A stretch of 64,000 bases of DNA from PHAA01 sp964494735 (lineage in GTDB: Bacteria > Bacillota > Syntrophomonadia > Syntrophomonadales > Syntrophomonadaceae), in the NCBI GenBank assembly GCA_964494735.1, contig CAZBSD010000003.1, positions 66,284 through 130,283 on the forward strand. The letters run 5' to 3'. Below are positions 36,454-45,204 of the stretch, piece after piece. How positions within the stretch are numbered: the first letter of the stretch is position 1; each line of letters begins with the position of its first letter. Both the position numbers and the translations under genes were made by a program. The notes under the pieces are model-generated. The model saw nothing but the letters and a program-made list of their open reading frames with translations. It was not told the DNA's origin and did no database searches.

Positions 36454-37169
36454 TAGCAGCTTCGATAGCCGTTATCGGCAGCACCATATTGGGCATCAGC
36501 CTGGGAGGCGACCTGGCCTGGGTATGGGAAAAGGTCTTACAGGCGACCTGGGAGACCTCATACATGGTGGCCATCTCGACCGGATTGAGTTACGTCTTCG
36601 GGCTGCCTCTGGGGGTGATCCTGGTCACCACCGGAGAAGGGCATATCCTGGAGAGCCGCGGCCTGAACCGGGTGCTGGGCACTTTCATCAACGCGGTGCG
36701 TTCCATTCCCTTCATCATATTCCTGATCCTGGTGATACCTATCACCCGCCTGGTGGTGGGCACCTTTATCGGTACCGCTGCATCCATGGTGCCCCTCACC
36801 CTGGCCGCCATCCCCTTCGTGGCCCGGATGGTGGAGACCTCCCTGAAGGAGATTGATTGGGGCCTGATCGAAGCGGCCCTGTCTATGGGCGCCAATGCCT
36901 GGCAGGTCATCACCAAAGTGCTGCTCCCGGAAGCACGGGCATCCATCGTCCTGGGGGTGGCCATCACCACCATCAACCTGGTCGGTTACTCAGCCATGGC
37001 CGGCATCGTCGGGGGAGGTGGATTGGGTACCCTGGCCTATTACTATGGTTACCAGCGTTATGAGGATTTGGTCATGTGGGTTACCGTCATAGTCCTTATC
37101 GTATTTGTCCAATGTGTTCAGATGTTGGGAGACAAATGGGCGGCCAAGATCACAAATCAAAGGAGGTAG
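36450..37169 (+). CDS. metI: Methionine ABC transporter permease
   Basis: A 239-residue permease with five to six helices and the EAA loop EAALSMGANAWQVITKVLLPEA. The segment VGYSAMAGIVGGGGLGTLAYYYGYQRY is characteristic of MetI. It lies between metN (4-base overlap) and metQ (6-base gap). Confidence 0.94.
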   Translation: MIAASIAVIGSTILGISLGGDLAWVWEKVLQATWETSYMVAISTGLSYVFGLPLGVILVTTGEGHILESRGLNRVLGTFINAVRSIPFIIFLILVIPITRLVVGTFIGTAASMVPLTLAAIPFVARMVETSLKEIDWGLIEAALSMGANAWQVITKVLLPEARASIVLGVAITTINLVGYSAMAGIVGGGGLGTLAYYYGYQRYEDLVMWVTVIVLIVFVQCVQMLGDKWAAKITNQRR

Positions 37170-37175
37170 ATTGGA

Positions 37176-38009
37176 TTGAAAAAGAAACTGCTGCTGATAG
37201 CCTGCGCGGTACTGCTGATGGCGGTTGTGGCCGGCTGCAGCGCCAAAGCCCCGGAACCTGCTAAAAACGATGCTGCCCCCCAACCGGCGGCGGCCAAAGT
37301 GGTGGTGGGAGCCACTGCCAAACCCCATGCCGAGATCCTGGAAGTGGCCAAGCCCTTGCTGGCCAAGGAAGGGGTGGACCTGGAGATCAAAGTGTTCACC
37401 GATTATGTGCAATTGAATCCGGCCCTGAAAGACAAACAGATAGACGCCAACTTCTTCCAGCACGTCCCCTACCTGGACGATTTCAACGCCAAAAATAATG
37501 CCCAACTGGCCTGGACGGTCAAGGTCCACAATGAACCGATGGGCGTTTATTCCAAGAAGATCAAGAACCTGAACGAGCTGGCTAACGGCGCCAAGGTAGG
37601 CATTCCCAACGACGCCACCAATGGCGGGCGGGCCCTGATGGTGCTGGAGAATGCCGGTTTGATCAAGCTCAAAGCCGGAGTCGGGGTAACCGCCACAGAG
37701 AGAGACATCGTGGAAAACGCCAAGAACCTCGATATCACCGAGATGGACGCCGCCATACTGCCACGTACTCTAGAAGACGTCGCTATTTGCGTGATCAACA
37801 GTAATTATGCCCTCGAGGGCAACCTTAATCCAGTTAAAGATTCCCTGTTCATGGAACCCAAAGATTCACCTTTTGCCAATGTGCTGGCGGTGCGTCCGGA
37901 AGACAAGACCAAGGACACCATTGTCAAGCTGAGTAAAGCCCTGCAGTCCCCCGAGGTCAAGAAGTTCCTGGAAGACAAATACCAGGGTGCCTGCGTGCCT
38001 TCTTTCTAA
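37176..38009 (+). CDS. metQ: Methionine-binding lipoprotein
   Basis: A 277-residue NlpA/MetQ lipoprotein. The TTG at 37176 follows AGGAGG at 37161-37166. The signal ends in lipobox VVAGC. The mature part has DYVQLNPALKDKQIDANFFQHVPYL and IPNDATNGGRALMVLE, the methionine-binding family segments. It ends the metNIQ operon; a strong terminator follows at 38120-38156. Confidence 0.94.
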   Translation: MKKKLLLIACAVLLMAVVAGCSAKAPEPAKNDAAPQPAAAKVVVGATAKPHAEILEVAKPLLAKEGVDLEIKVFTDYVQLNPALKDKQIDANFFQHVPYLDDFNAKNNAQLAWTVKVHNEPMGVYSKKIKNLNELANGAKVGIPNDATNGGRALMVLENAGLIKLKAGVGVTATERDIVENAKNLDITEMDAAILPRTLEDVAICVINSNYALEGNLNPVKDSLFMEPKDSPFANVLAVRPEDKTKDTIVKLSKALQSPEVKKFLEDKYQGACVPSF

Positions 38010-38119
38010 ACATAAACCTGGATTCGAACCCGGTGAGCAAGTTGGACCGCCCACCAGCCTGCCGCCGGGGATCATCTGCAACGACGCACCCACAATTTTA
38101 TAACCGGCTCTGAACCGAT

Positions 38120-38156
38120 AAGGAGCTGAGTGGCCTTCCTCCACTCAGCTCCTTTT
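38120..38156 (+). terminator. Rho-independent terminator of metNIQ
   Basis: A perfect stem AAGGAGCTGAGTGG / CCACTCAGCTCCTT with a short loop, followed by TTTT. Confidence 0.9.
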
Positions 38157-38206
38157 ACATAGAAGATATGAGGAAACCGAATTTCGAATCAAATTTATTG
38201 AAAATA

Positions 38207-38248
38207 TTGATAAAAATCAAGGAACCCTGCTTGACATGGCTCTATAAT
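38207..38248 (+). promoter_or_regulatory. FNR-type box and -10 element (class II promoter)
   Basis: TTGAT-AAAA-ATCAA at 38207-38220 is a perfect FNR consensus site. TATAAT lies at 38243-38248. With transcription starting about 38255, the box is centred close to -41.5, the class II activator position, and no good -35 is present. This suggests anaerobic or nitric-oxide-linked activation of the downstream di-iron protein gene. Confidence 0.65.
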
Positions 38249-38319
38249 AAAGACACGACAAATACTTCGGTTGGATTGCAGCCAATTACGAAATGATATG
38301 TAGAGTGGAGGAAATGAAA

Positions 38320-38880
38320 ATGAGCAGACTCGATGGTTCAGAAAAGATGGCCCGGATAGAATTGAACAGTGACCTGCCGGAGCAGCATTGGCAGGAAGCC
38401 ACCACGCCCGAACTGCTGAAGCAGATCAAGGAAAAGTTTCACACCCACCTGCGGACCGAACTGCCGGAAATAAAGTATTATGCCAATTTGATACGGAAGG
38501 TGCACGGTGGCAACCACCCCGAGCTGACCGAAGTCCAGGCAATATTCAGCAACATCAATAAGGAAGTGGAGGAGCTCCTGACCAGGGAGGAGGAGATTCT
38601 GTATCCGGCCATCGCCAGGTACTTGGAGAGTCAAACCGAGCCGGATCTGATGGAGGCGATCAAGATCATCGCTGCCATCGAGGCAGGTTATCGCCAAATT
38701 GTAGCCAATATGACAGAATTGAGGGCAGTGACCGGGGATTATCATCTTCCCGATGATGCCTGCGAAGCCTTCACGTCCACCTACCATAAGCTCCAGGCAA
38801 TGGAAGGAGATTTGGGCCAGTATATCCATATTGAGAGCGATATCCTGTTTCCCAGGATAAAAAGCGGAGAGGACAATTGA
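38320..38880 (+). CDS. Hemerythrin-like di-iron protein, RIC/ScdA C-terminal type
   Basis: A 186-residue helical protein resembling the C-terminal domain of RIC (YtfE/ScdA), which repairs iron-sulfur clusters after oxidative or nitrosative damage. It has histidine/glutamate pairs on helices: HTHLRTELPEI, HPELTEVQ, EEEILYPAI, YHKLQ..EGD and HIESDILFPR. The N-terminal ScdA domain of full RIC proteins is missing. The ATG at 38320 is eight bases after GGAGG. The upstream FNR-type box fits a stress-repair role. Confidence 0.75.
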   Translation: MSRLDGSEKMARIELNSDLPEQHWQEATTPELLKQIKEKFHTHLRTELPEIKYYANLIRKVHGGNHPELTEVQAIFSNINKEVEELLTREEEILYPAIARYLESQTEPDLMEAIKIIAAIEAGYRQIVANMTELRAVTGDYHLPDDACEAFTSTYHKLQAMEGDLGQYIHIESDILFPRIKSGEDN

Positions 38881-38954
38881 GCGACATGGAATGTGCCGGC
38901 TGCCGGTTTGATAATTAACCCCAGACTCGAATAAATGCGAAGGAGAGAGTAAAC

Positions 38955-39176
38955 ATGAAGAAAGCAGAATTACAACTGGAACAATTGACCTGTCCATCCT
39001 GCGTCAAAAAGATCGAATCCACCTTAAGTAAAACCAGCGGGATAGATTCAGTCAAAGTGATGTTCAACTCCAGCAAGGTGAAGACCGAATTTGACGAGTC
39101 CAAGATCGATGCTGAACAGATTCAGGCCCTGATCACCCGGTTGGGCTATGATGTACTAAAAACAAAGATTTCCTGA
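38955..39176 (+). CDS. HMA-domain metallochaperone
   Basis: A 73-residue heavy-metal-associated domain protein with the metal-binding motif LTCPSC (Cys13, Cys16). The beta-alpha-beta fold segments GIDSVKVMFNSSKVK and LGYDVLKTK follow. It probably hands metal ions to, or regulates, the P1B-type ATPase encoded 83 bases downstream. That ATPase lacks its own HMA domain. Confidence 0.88.
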   Translation: MKKAELQLEQLTCPSCVKKIESTLSKTSGIDSVKVMFNSSKVKTEFDESKIDAEQIQALITRLGYDVLKTKIS

Positions 39177-39259
39177 TCGATTGCATTGGCAGAGATAAAA
39201 ATCCGCATCGAGGCTTTGGTAGTCCCGGTGCGGTATTGTTTAGGAGGGGTGGGAGAGAA

Positions 39260-41134
39260 ATGATCCAGCTAGTCAATCAACACAAGAATCACATCACCCT
39301 GATCGCCGGGTTCCTGCTCATATCCGGGTTCACCATGGGATTACTGGGTTATGAAACCGTCCGGGCCGGAGCCTACATCACCGCTACCATAATTGCCGGG
39401 ACACCGATCGCCATCAGGGCTTTCCAGGCATTATCCATGAAAGCCTTCAGCATTGAACTTTTGGTGACTATAGCGGTGGCGGGGGCTCTATACATCCATG
39501 AATATACCGAGTCCGCAGTGGTTACATTCTTGTTCCTGTTCGGTGCCTACCTGGAAGCCCGGACCCTGGAAAAAACCAGATCTGCCCTGAGAGCGCTGAT
39601 AGATATGGCCCCCCAGGAAGCTATCGTCATCCGCGCCGGCCAGACAGTGACCGTCCCGGTCGATGAGGTGGTCAAGGGAGACCGGGTCATCATCAAGTCC
39701 GGGGGCAAGGTCCCGGTCGATGGCCGCATCGTCTCCGGGCGGGCCTTGTTGAATGAAGCGGCCATCACTGGTGAATCGGTGCCCGCCTCCAAAGAGATCG
39801 ATGACAAGGTCTTCAGCGGCACCATCGTGGATAACGGATACATAGAGATGGTAGCCGAAAAGGTCGGCGATGACACCACTTTCGCCAGAATCATCGAGCT
39901 GGTCGAGGAGGCGCAGGAATCCAAATCACCCGCGGAGAAATTCCTGGACAAGTTTGCCGCCTTTTATACTCCGGCAGTGGTGGCCTTATCCATCATCGTC
40001 TTGGCCATAACCCGCGAACTGCACCTGGCCATCACCTTCCTGGTGGTGGCCTGCCCCGGCGCCCTGGTAATCGGAGCCCCGGTCTCCAACGTGGCCGGGA
40101 TTGGCAATGGAGCCAAACACGGGGTGCTGGTCAAGGGCGGCGATGTGATGGATAAGTTGTCCAAGGTGGATACCATCGTATTCGATAAGACCGGCACCCT
40201 GACCAAGGGCCGGCCACAGGTAACCGACATAAAGACTTTTAATGGTCAGGAAACCCACCAGTTGCTGAGACTGGTGGCGGCTGCGGAATCCATTTCCGAA
40301 CACCACCTGGGCCAGACCATTGTGAAGGCCGCCCAGGCCCGGGACCTGGACCTTAAGGGTGAGCCCGTCGATGGTGAAGTAATCAAGGGCAGCGGGATCC
40401 GGGCCCAGGTCGGTGGTCATCAACTGGTCGTCGGTAATCGCAAGTTGATAGATGCCGAGCAGATTACTGTGGCTGGTGAAATATCCGATTATGCCCTGGC
40501 TCGTGAAAAGGCCGGCAACACCGCCATATTTGCGGCAGTCGATGGCGAAATGGCGGGGATATTCTCCATCGCTGATCAGATCCGGGAAGATGCCAGCCGC
40601 GCTTTGGCGGAGATGAGGAAGAACGGCGTTCGCAAGATAATAATGCTCACCGGCGACAACCGCCATACGGCTGAACTGGTAGCCAATCAACTAGGTCTGG
40701 ACGAATACCATGCCGAACTGCTGCCCGAAAGCAAAGTGGAGTTTGTGAAACAGCTGAAAGCTGCCGGACATACAGTGGCCATGGCCGGGGATGGGATCAA
40801 CGATGCTCCCGCGATTGCCACCGCCGACATCGGCCTGGCGATGGGAGAAGGCGGCACCGACGTAGCGATGGAGACGGCGGATGTGGTGTTGATGGCCGAC
40901 CGACTTATGCAGTTTTCACATGCCTACTTACTGGCCCAGGCCACTATCAAAAACTTGAAGCAAAATGTATACTTTGCAGTAGCGGTGGTAGTTATCCTGT
41001 TAGGCGGGGTGCTGACCGGAAATGTGCACCTGGCGTCGGGTATGTTTATCCACGAAGCCAGTATTCTGATCGTTATCCTCAACGCGATGAGACTGATCGG
41101 GTTCGGCAGCCAAAACAACCCCGCAGAAGCGTGA
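39260..41134 (+). CDS. Heavy-metal P1B-type ATPase with unusual CPG motif
   Basis: A 624-residue metal exporter. I chose the ATG at 39260 after GGGAGAG. It has TGES (residues 170-173), phosphorylation Asp309 in DKTGTLTKG, the HP motif SEHHLGQ and GDGINDAPAIA. The membrane metal site reads ACPGALVIGAPV (Cys265-Pro-Gly267) instead of the common CPC, or the SPC of some subgroups, so ion selectivity cannot be read from the usual rules. There is no N-terminal HMA domain; a separate HMA protein is encoded just upstream. Zn, Cd, Cu or Fe are all possible. Confidence 0.9.
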   Translation: MIQLVNQHKNHITLIAGFLLISGFTMGLLGYETVRAGAYITATIIAGTPIAIRAFQALSMKAFSIELLVTIAVAGALYIHEYTESAVVTFLFLFGAYLEARTLEKTRSALRALIDMAPQEAIVIRAGQTVTVPVDEVVKGDRVIIKSGGKVPVDGRIVSGRALLNEAAITGESVPASKEIDDKVFSGTIVDNGYIEMVAEKVGDDTTFARIIELVEEAQESKSPAEKFLDKFAAFYTPAVVALSIIVLAITRELHLAITFLVVACPGALVIGAPVSNVAGIGNGAKHGVLVKGGDVMDKLSKVDTIVFDKTGTLTKGRPQVTDIKTFNGQETHQLLRLVAAAESISEHHLGQTIVKAAQARDLDLKGEPVDGEVIKGSGIRAQVGGHQLVVGNRKLIDAEQITVAGEISDYALAREKAGNTAIFAAVDGEMAGIFSIADQIREDASRALAEMRKNGVRKIIMLTGDNRHTAELVANQLGLDEYHAELLPESKVEFVKQLKAAGHTVAMAGDGINDAPAIATADIGLAMGEGGTDVAMETADVVLMADRLMQFSHAYLLAQATIKNLKQNVYFAVAVVVILLGGVLTGNVHLASGMFIHEASILIVILNAMRLIGFGSQNNPAEA

Positions 41135-41397
41135 TACCCTCCTCGTATTTCAGTCCCGCCGGTATTATTTTCCCTGACAGCGGGTAAGATTTTTCGCGTA
41201 TGAGTATTGGGCAGTATATACTTATCAGTAGTCAGGGACAAGCCGGTGCAGCGGCAGCGGAGCTCCCGCGGCATAGAGCAGCTTAGGCGGCACGGAACAC
41301 TCCCGCCGACATGAGATATTGGGGCAGGTAGGGCTGTCCGGCTCAATCAGGAGAAAGGGAAGCAAAAAGAATATCCCCTTGCTTCCGGGAGGCCATC

Positions 41398-42072
41398 ATG
41401 AACAGAAGGGTGAAGATCGGGCTTTATTCAGCCGCGATCGCGGTATTTATATCCCTGGTCGCCTACATTAGTTTCAGATATGGCGCTGATATCAGCGCCC
41501 TGCTCCAGGACCGGGAGGCTCTGGGCCAATTCCTGTCATCCTTCGGGATCAAAAGCTTCCTGGTGTTCATCCTCATACAAGCCTCCCAGATCGTCCTGAC
41601 CCCCATCCCGGGTGAGTTCGTACAGCTGGCCGGCGGTTATATCTTCGGCACCTGGCTGGGGACTGTCTATGCCACCGCCGGGGCATTGCTGGGAACCATA
41701 GTATCTTTCACCATCGCCCGGCTCCTGGGGTATCCCCTGCTGGCGCTGCTGTTCGGAGAACAGAAGATGGCATCCATAAAAGCCCTGACCGACAAACCCC
41801 AATCCAAACTGATCCTGTTTGTGCTTTTCTTCATACCCGGACTGCCCAAGGACCTGCTGACCTATGCAGCCGGTGTGACCCCCATAAACAAGCTCCAGTT
41901 CCTGCTTATCGCCACCACCGCCCGAATTCCGGGCATCCTCCTGTCCGCTTATATTGGGTCCAACTTGTACCAGAAGGATTACACCGAGGTGATCGTGGCC
42001 TGCCTGGTGACCGTGATCCTGTTCGGGCTGGGTCTGTGGGCCCGGCAGAGGCTGAGCGAAAAGACGGTTTAG
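41398..42072 (+). CDS. TVP38/TMEM64 (VTT-domain) membrane protein
   Basis: A 224-residue membrane protein of the DedA-like VTT family. The family core is seen in TPIPGEFVQLAGGYIFGTWLGT and FFIPGLPKDLLTYAAGVT, two re-entrant regions with conserved prolines and glycines. Members take part in lipid scrambling and membrane homeostasis. The ATG follows GGGAGG. A GAAGC...GCTTC stem in the leader lies just upstream. Confidence 0.87.
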   Translation: MNRRVKIGLYSAAIAVFISLVAYISFRYGADISALLQDREALGQFLSSFGIKSFLVFILIQASQIVLTPIPGEFVQLAGGYIFGTWLGTVYATAGALLGTIVSFTIARLLGYPLLALLFGEQKMASIKALTDKPQSKLILFVLFFIPGLPKDLLTYAAGVTPINKLQFLLIATTARIPGILLSAYIGSNLYQKDYTEVIVACLVTVILFGLGLWARQRLSEKTV

Positions 42073-42128
42073 GGGCTGGAAGCAAACAGAACGTCTGAGA
42101 CCAGTGCAAAATTCTATTTTTCAGATAT

Positions 42129-42193
42129 GAGGATGCATAATATATATTAGCTTCGACGCTGCCGCTTAACCTCCGCCAGTATATATGCATACC
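42129..42193 (+). repeat. Hairpin repeat (REP-like), copy 2
   Basis: GGATGCATAATATATA ... TATATGCAT with an inner part CGCTGCCGCTTAACC. It is the reverse-complement counterpart of 35183-35246. The flanking GGAGCAATTCT ... TCAGTG is also shared. It lies between the VTT gene and the cardiolipin synthase gene. Confidence 0.65.
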
Positions 42194-42360
42194 CTGGAGC
42201 AATTCTTTATTTTGTCAGTGGTCTCGAACGTCCCCCTGCCTCGTATGGTATCATATGGATGATGTGAGTAATAATATATGGATGAAGGGACGTTCGGATG
42301 GCAGGACCTCCTCCCATTCTGCAGTAATCATCCATGGGATTATATCAGCAGGTGATGAAG

Positions 42361-43929
42361 ATGAGCGCAGCCGAGCCAGCCAGCACCAGCGCAGGGGCGT
42401 ATAAGAAGAGGATAGGCACCCAGGGAACCGTCAAGGTAGTCATGGTGGCCCTGGCTTTGCTGGGCCAATTGGTCTTGCTTTACTACCTGGTCGGTCTCCT
42501 CCGTACCCAGGCCATCTACCTCTATTTCTTGCTGGAAGTGCTGGGCGCGGTGACGGTGACCTTCGCCGTGGCCCGCAACCGCAACTCTGCCTATACCATA
42601 GTGTGGCTGATCATGATGATGGCCCTGCCGGTATTTGGCTACATTCTCTACCTGCTATGGGGCACCACCGGATTGACCCATAAAAAAAGCCACCAGATCC
42701 GCAACAGCACCCAATATGGCAACCATTTCGTCGAGCAGGACGACGCGGTCTACCAGGCTTTCTTGCATGAGCACCCTACCCGGCAGCGCATATGTACCTA
42801 CCTGGCTCAAGAGGATTTCCCCATCTATAACCACACCCGGTCTACCTATTACCCCTTGGGTGAAATCCAATTCGAGCAATTGATTGCAGATTTGGAACAC
42901 GCTCAAAAATTTATCTTCATCGAATACTTCATCATCGCCGAAGGCCGTATCTGGGACCGTATCCACTGTATATTGCGCAATAAAGCGGAGCAAGGAGTGG
43001 ATGTCCGCATCCTCATGGATGAGTTCGGCAGCATCACCAAGATATCCAACTCGTTCGTACGGGAACTGCGCAGCGAAGGGATGCAGGTAATGATGTTCAA
43101 CCCGCTCCACACCAACATCTTCAGAATGTTCATTAATTACCGCAACCACCAGAAGATAACCGTCATCGATGGCAATATCGGTTATACCGGGGGTACCAAC
43201 ATCGCCGACGAATATGTAAACCTGAGAATAAGGCTGGGACACTGGAAAGATACCGCTATCCGGCTGGAAGGCGAGGCGGTCTGGGGGCTGACGGTGACCT
43301 TCCTGCAGATGTGGGACTCGGAATACGATACCCGCTCTGATTATCCCCATTACCGCCCCACCATCAAGATCGAGGGGCCTGGATTCTACCAGCCGTTCGT
43401 GGACGGTCCGGTCAACAACCCCACCAATCCAGCCCAGGAGGTCTTCCTGCAGGTAATTGCCCAGGCCCAGCAGTATGTATGGCTGACCACCCCCTATCTG
43501 GTCATCGACAACGCCATGCGGGATATCCTCTGCATGGCCGCCAAAGGCGGTATCGACGTGCGCATCGTGACCCCCCGCATATGGGACCATTGGTACGTCC
43601 ACATGGTCACCCGCTCCAATTATGAGGTGCTGATGGAAGCGGGGGTCAGGATATATGAGTATACCCCGGGGTTCATCCACGCCAAGGGCATCCTGAGTGA
43701 CGACGATAACGCTGTGATGGGCAGCATAAATATGGATTACCGCAGCTTCTTTCTCCATTTCGAGAACGGGGTGTGGATCGCCGGGTCTCCGGTCCTGGCG
43801 GATATAAAACAGGATATGCTGGCAACATTTGCGGTCAGCGAGGAGATGAACCTGGAGGAATGGAAAAACCGGCCAAGAAGGTCTAAATTTGGCCAGGATC
43901 TGCTGCGCATATTTGCCCCGCTTTTCTGA
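42361..43929 (+). CDS. Cardiolipin synthase (phospholipase D family)
   Basis: A 522-residue membrane enzyme that condenses two phosphatidylglycerols into cardiolipin. It has two N-terminal helices (about residues 25-75), then two HKD motifs, NHQKITVID followed by GYTGGTNIADEY, and IHAKGILSD followed by NAVMGSINMDYRS. Several ATG/GTG starts are possible between 42334 and 42361; the last has AGGTGATG six bases before it. It overlaps the next gene by one base, so the two are coupled. Confidence 0.92.
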   Translation: MSAAEPASTSAGAYKKRIGTQGTVKVVMVALALLGQLVLLYYLVGLLRTQAIYLYFLLEVLGAVTVTFAVARNRNSAYTIVWLIMMMALPVFGYILYLLWGTTGLTHKKSHQIRNSTQYGNHFVEQDDAVYQAFLHEHPTRQRICTYLAQEDFPIYNHTRSTYYPLGEIQFEQLIADLEHAQKFIFIEYFIIAEGRIWDRIHCILRNKAEQGVDVRILMDEFGSITKISNSFVRELRSEGMQVMMFNPLHTNIFRMFINYRNHQKITVIDGNIGYTGGTNIADEYVNLRIRLGHWKDTAIRLEGEAVWGLTVTFLQMWDSEYDTRSDYPHYRPTIKIEGPGFYQPFVDGPVNNPTNPAQEVFLQVIAQAQQYVWLTTPYLVIDNAMRDILCMAAKGGIDVRIVTPRIWDHWYVHMVTRSNYEVLMEAGVRIYEYTPGFIHAKGILSDDDNAVMGSINMDYRSFFLHFENGVWIAGSPVLADIKQDMLATFAVSEEMNLEEWKNRPRRSKFGQDLLRIFAPLF

Positions 43930-44465
43930 TGCAAAACATCAGCCCAGCTGTTATAATCGATGGGATGATTAATTTAATTACCGACAAACTCAACTTAAAT
44001 GTGACCCATGCCATTCGGCAGGAATATAATCGTTGCATCAACGATGTAGCCTGGAGCGAGATCCTGATGGAACTTGATGACTTCACCCACCATTACCATG
44101 TCACCCGACTGGAGCATTGCCTGCATGTATCGTATCTCAGTTTCATGGCCTGCAAGCGTTTGGGGCTGGACTACCAGTCGGCAGCCCGGGGCGGTTTGCT
44201 GCATGATTTCTATTTCTATGACTCCCGCGCCACCAAGCCGGAGCGAGGCATCCATTGTTTCCGCCATCCCGGCATCGCCTTGGAGAATGCCGAGAAACAC
44301 TTCCCCCTGAACAAGGTAGAGCGGGACATCATCGTCAAGCACATGTGGCCGGTGACCCTGACCCCGCCCCGTTACAAGGAATCATATGTGGTGACAGCCA
44401 TGGACAAGTACTGTGCCAACCGCGAACTGGCTCTGGGCACCGCAGTGCTGCAGCCGGCGGTCTAG
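43929..44465 (+). CDS. HD-domain phosphohydrolase-like protein
   Basis: A 178-residue protein of the HD superfamily. The first histidine is in TRLEHCLHVSYLS, the HD pair in ARGGLLHDFYFYD and a further one in HCFRHPGIALENAE. Such proteins hydrolyse nucleotides or other phosphate esters, using a metal. The ATG shares one base with the stop of cardiolipin synthase, suggesting the two work together in lipid metabolism or are at least co-expressed. Confidence 0.85.
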   Translation: MQNISPAVIIDGMINLITDKLNLNVTHAIRQEYNRCINDVAWSEILMELDDFTHHYHVTRLEHCLHVSYLSFMACKRLGLDYQSAARGGLLHDFYFYDSRATKPERGIHCFRHPGIALENAEKHFPLNKVERDIIVKHMWPVTLTPPRYKESYVVTAMDKYCANRELALGTAVLQPAV

Positions 44466-44489
44466 CAAAATAATTGACAGATCCTTTCA

Positions 44490-44634
44490 GGGTGCCAAAC
44501 AAGTTACGTTCAGGCAGACGGCGCAAAAAGGCCTAGAGCAAGGCATTCCGGGGCCCCGTGATTAGGGCGTACATAAGGTACGTTGATTGAACGGGGATTC
44601 CGTATTAACGCAGCTATAGGCCTTTTTTGACAGT
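44490..44634 (+). ncRNA. Structured repeat R, copy R2 (putative RNA)
   Basis: The outer helix AAAAAGGCCTA / TAGGCCTTTTTT ends in six T, like an intrinsic terminator on the plus strand. The inner helix is CCCCGT/ACGGGG. The core hairpin is GGCGTAC-ATAAG-GTACGTT. The sequence CCGTATTAACGC is shared with R3. It lies after the HD gene and 52 bases before element E1. Confidence 0.55.
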
Positions 44635-44636
44635 CT

Positions 44637-44671
44637 AAAAGGATCTGCCGGCTTAGCGACAGATCCTCTTT
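44637..44671. terminator. Terminator-like hairpin between R2 and E1
   Basis: AGGATCTG / CAGATCCT stem with a 12-base loop, with AAAA on the left and TTTTA on the right. It can work in both directions. On the minus strand it would end the E1 transcript. Confidence 0.65.
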
Positions 44672-44686
44672 TATGCCTAAATATAG

Positions 44687-45016
44687 AGCTCCAACGAACC
44701 TTTATCGACTTCCCGCCTCCGCATGGCCTTCCGCTTCGTTTCCCGTCTCCAGCCTCCCCCAACTACCTTCGTCTTCCCGATCCCATCTACTCGTGGTCTA
44801 CTCCAGCTCCCGCCACTTCCATCCTTACCTTACTTCCCCTCATTACTGACCTTCCGCTTGCCTTGGATGTTAGTCCCGTTCGTCTGTCGTATTCCATTTT
44901 CATTGTTCCTGGTAGGATATAGTGAATCGCTTCACCAGTACCTTGCTCGGCTGTCGACTTTCAGTTTCTGCTTCCCGGCTCGGTCAGGCTTTCCGTCTTA
45001 GGAATTCCTTGGAGCT
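44687..45016 (-). ncRNA. Element E1, putative structured purine-rich RNA
   Basis: A 330-bp unit bounded by AGCTCCAA and TTGGAGCT, transcribed leftwards from the promoter at 45024-45053. The transcript is strongly purine-rich. It contains a hairpin GUGAA-GCGA-UUCAC (44922-44935) capped by a GNRA tetraloop; its stem covaries with E2 and E3. No reading frame is shared by all three copies. Confidence 0.6.
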
Positions 45017-45023
45017 CGCTATC

Positions 45024-45053
45024 AGTATAATCCGATCGCAAACAGGCTGTCAA
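45024..45053 (-). promoter_or_regulatory. Promoter of element E1
   Basis: On the minus strand, TTGACA (45048-45053) and TATACT (45024-45029) are spaced 18 bases apart, both perfect or near-perfect sigma-A boxes. The predicted start falls at or next to the AGCTCCAA end of E1. Confidence 0.75.
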
Positions 45054-45168
45054 TATTGTGAAAGTTCTCATTTTCTTTAAGGCCTAATAGGGATTGGGAG
45101 ATTATGCAAACGGCCAGGATGAATTAGGAGTCATTTGACGCTGGGATGAATATTATGAAAACATGAGG

Positions 45169-45198
45169 TTGACAAATATGATCGCCAGGGTTTATTTT
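45169..45198 (+). promoter_or_regulatory. Promoter of the trp T-box operon
   Basis: TTGACA (45169-45174) and TATTTT (45193-45198), 18-base spacing. It lies just upstream of the T-box leader. Confidence 0.55.
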
Positions 45199-45204
45199 AG
45201 TTTT

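Noticed and set aside
38015..38100. tRNA-like T-arm (GGGTTCGAATCC-like on the minus strand) after metQ
   Set aside because: No acceptor stem, D arm or anticodon arm can be built around it, and the T-stem does not pair fully. No tRNA call.
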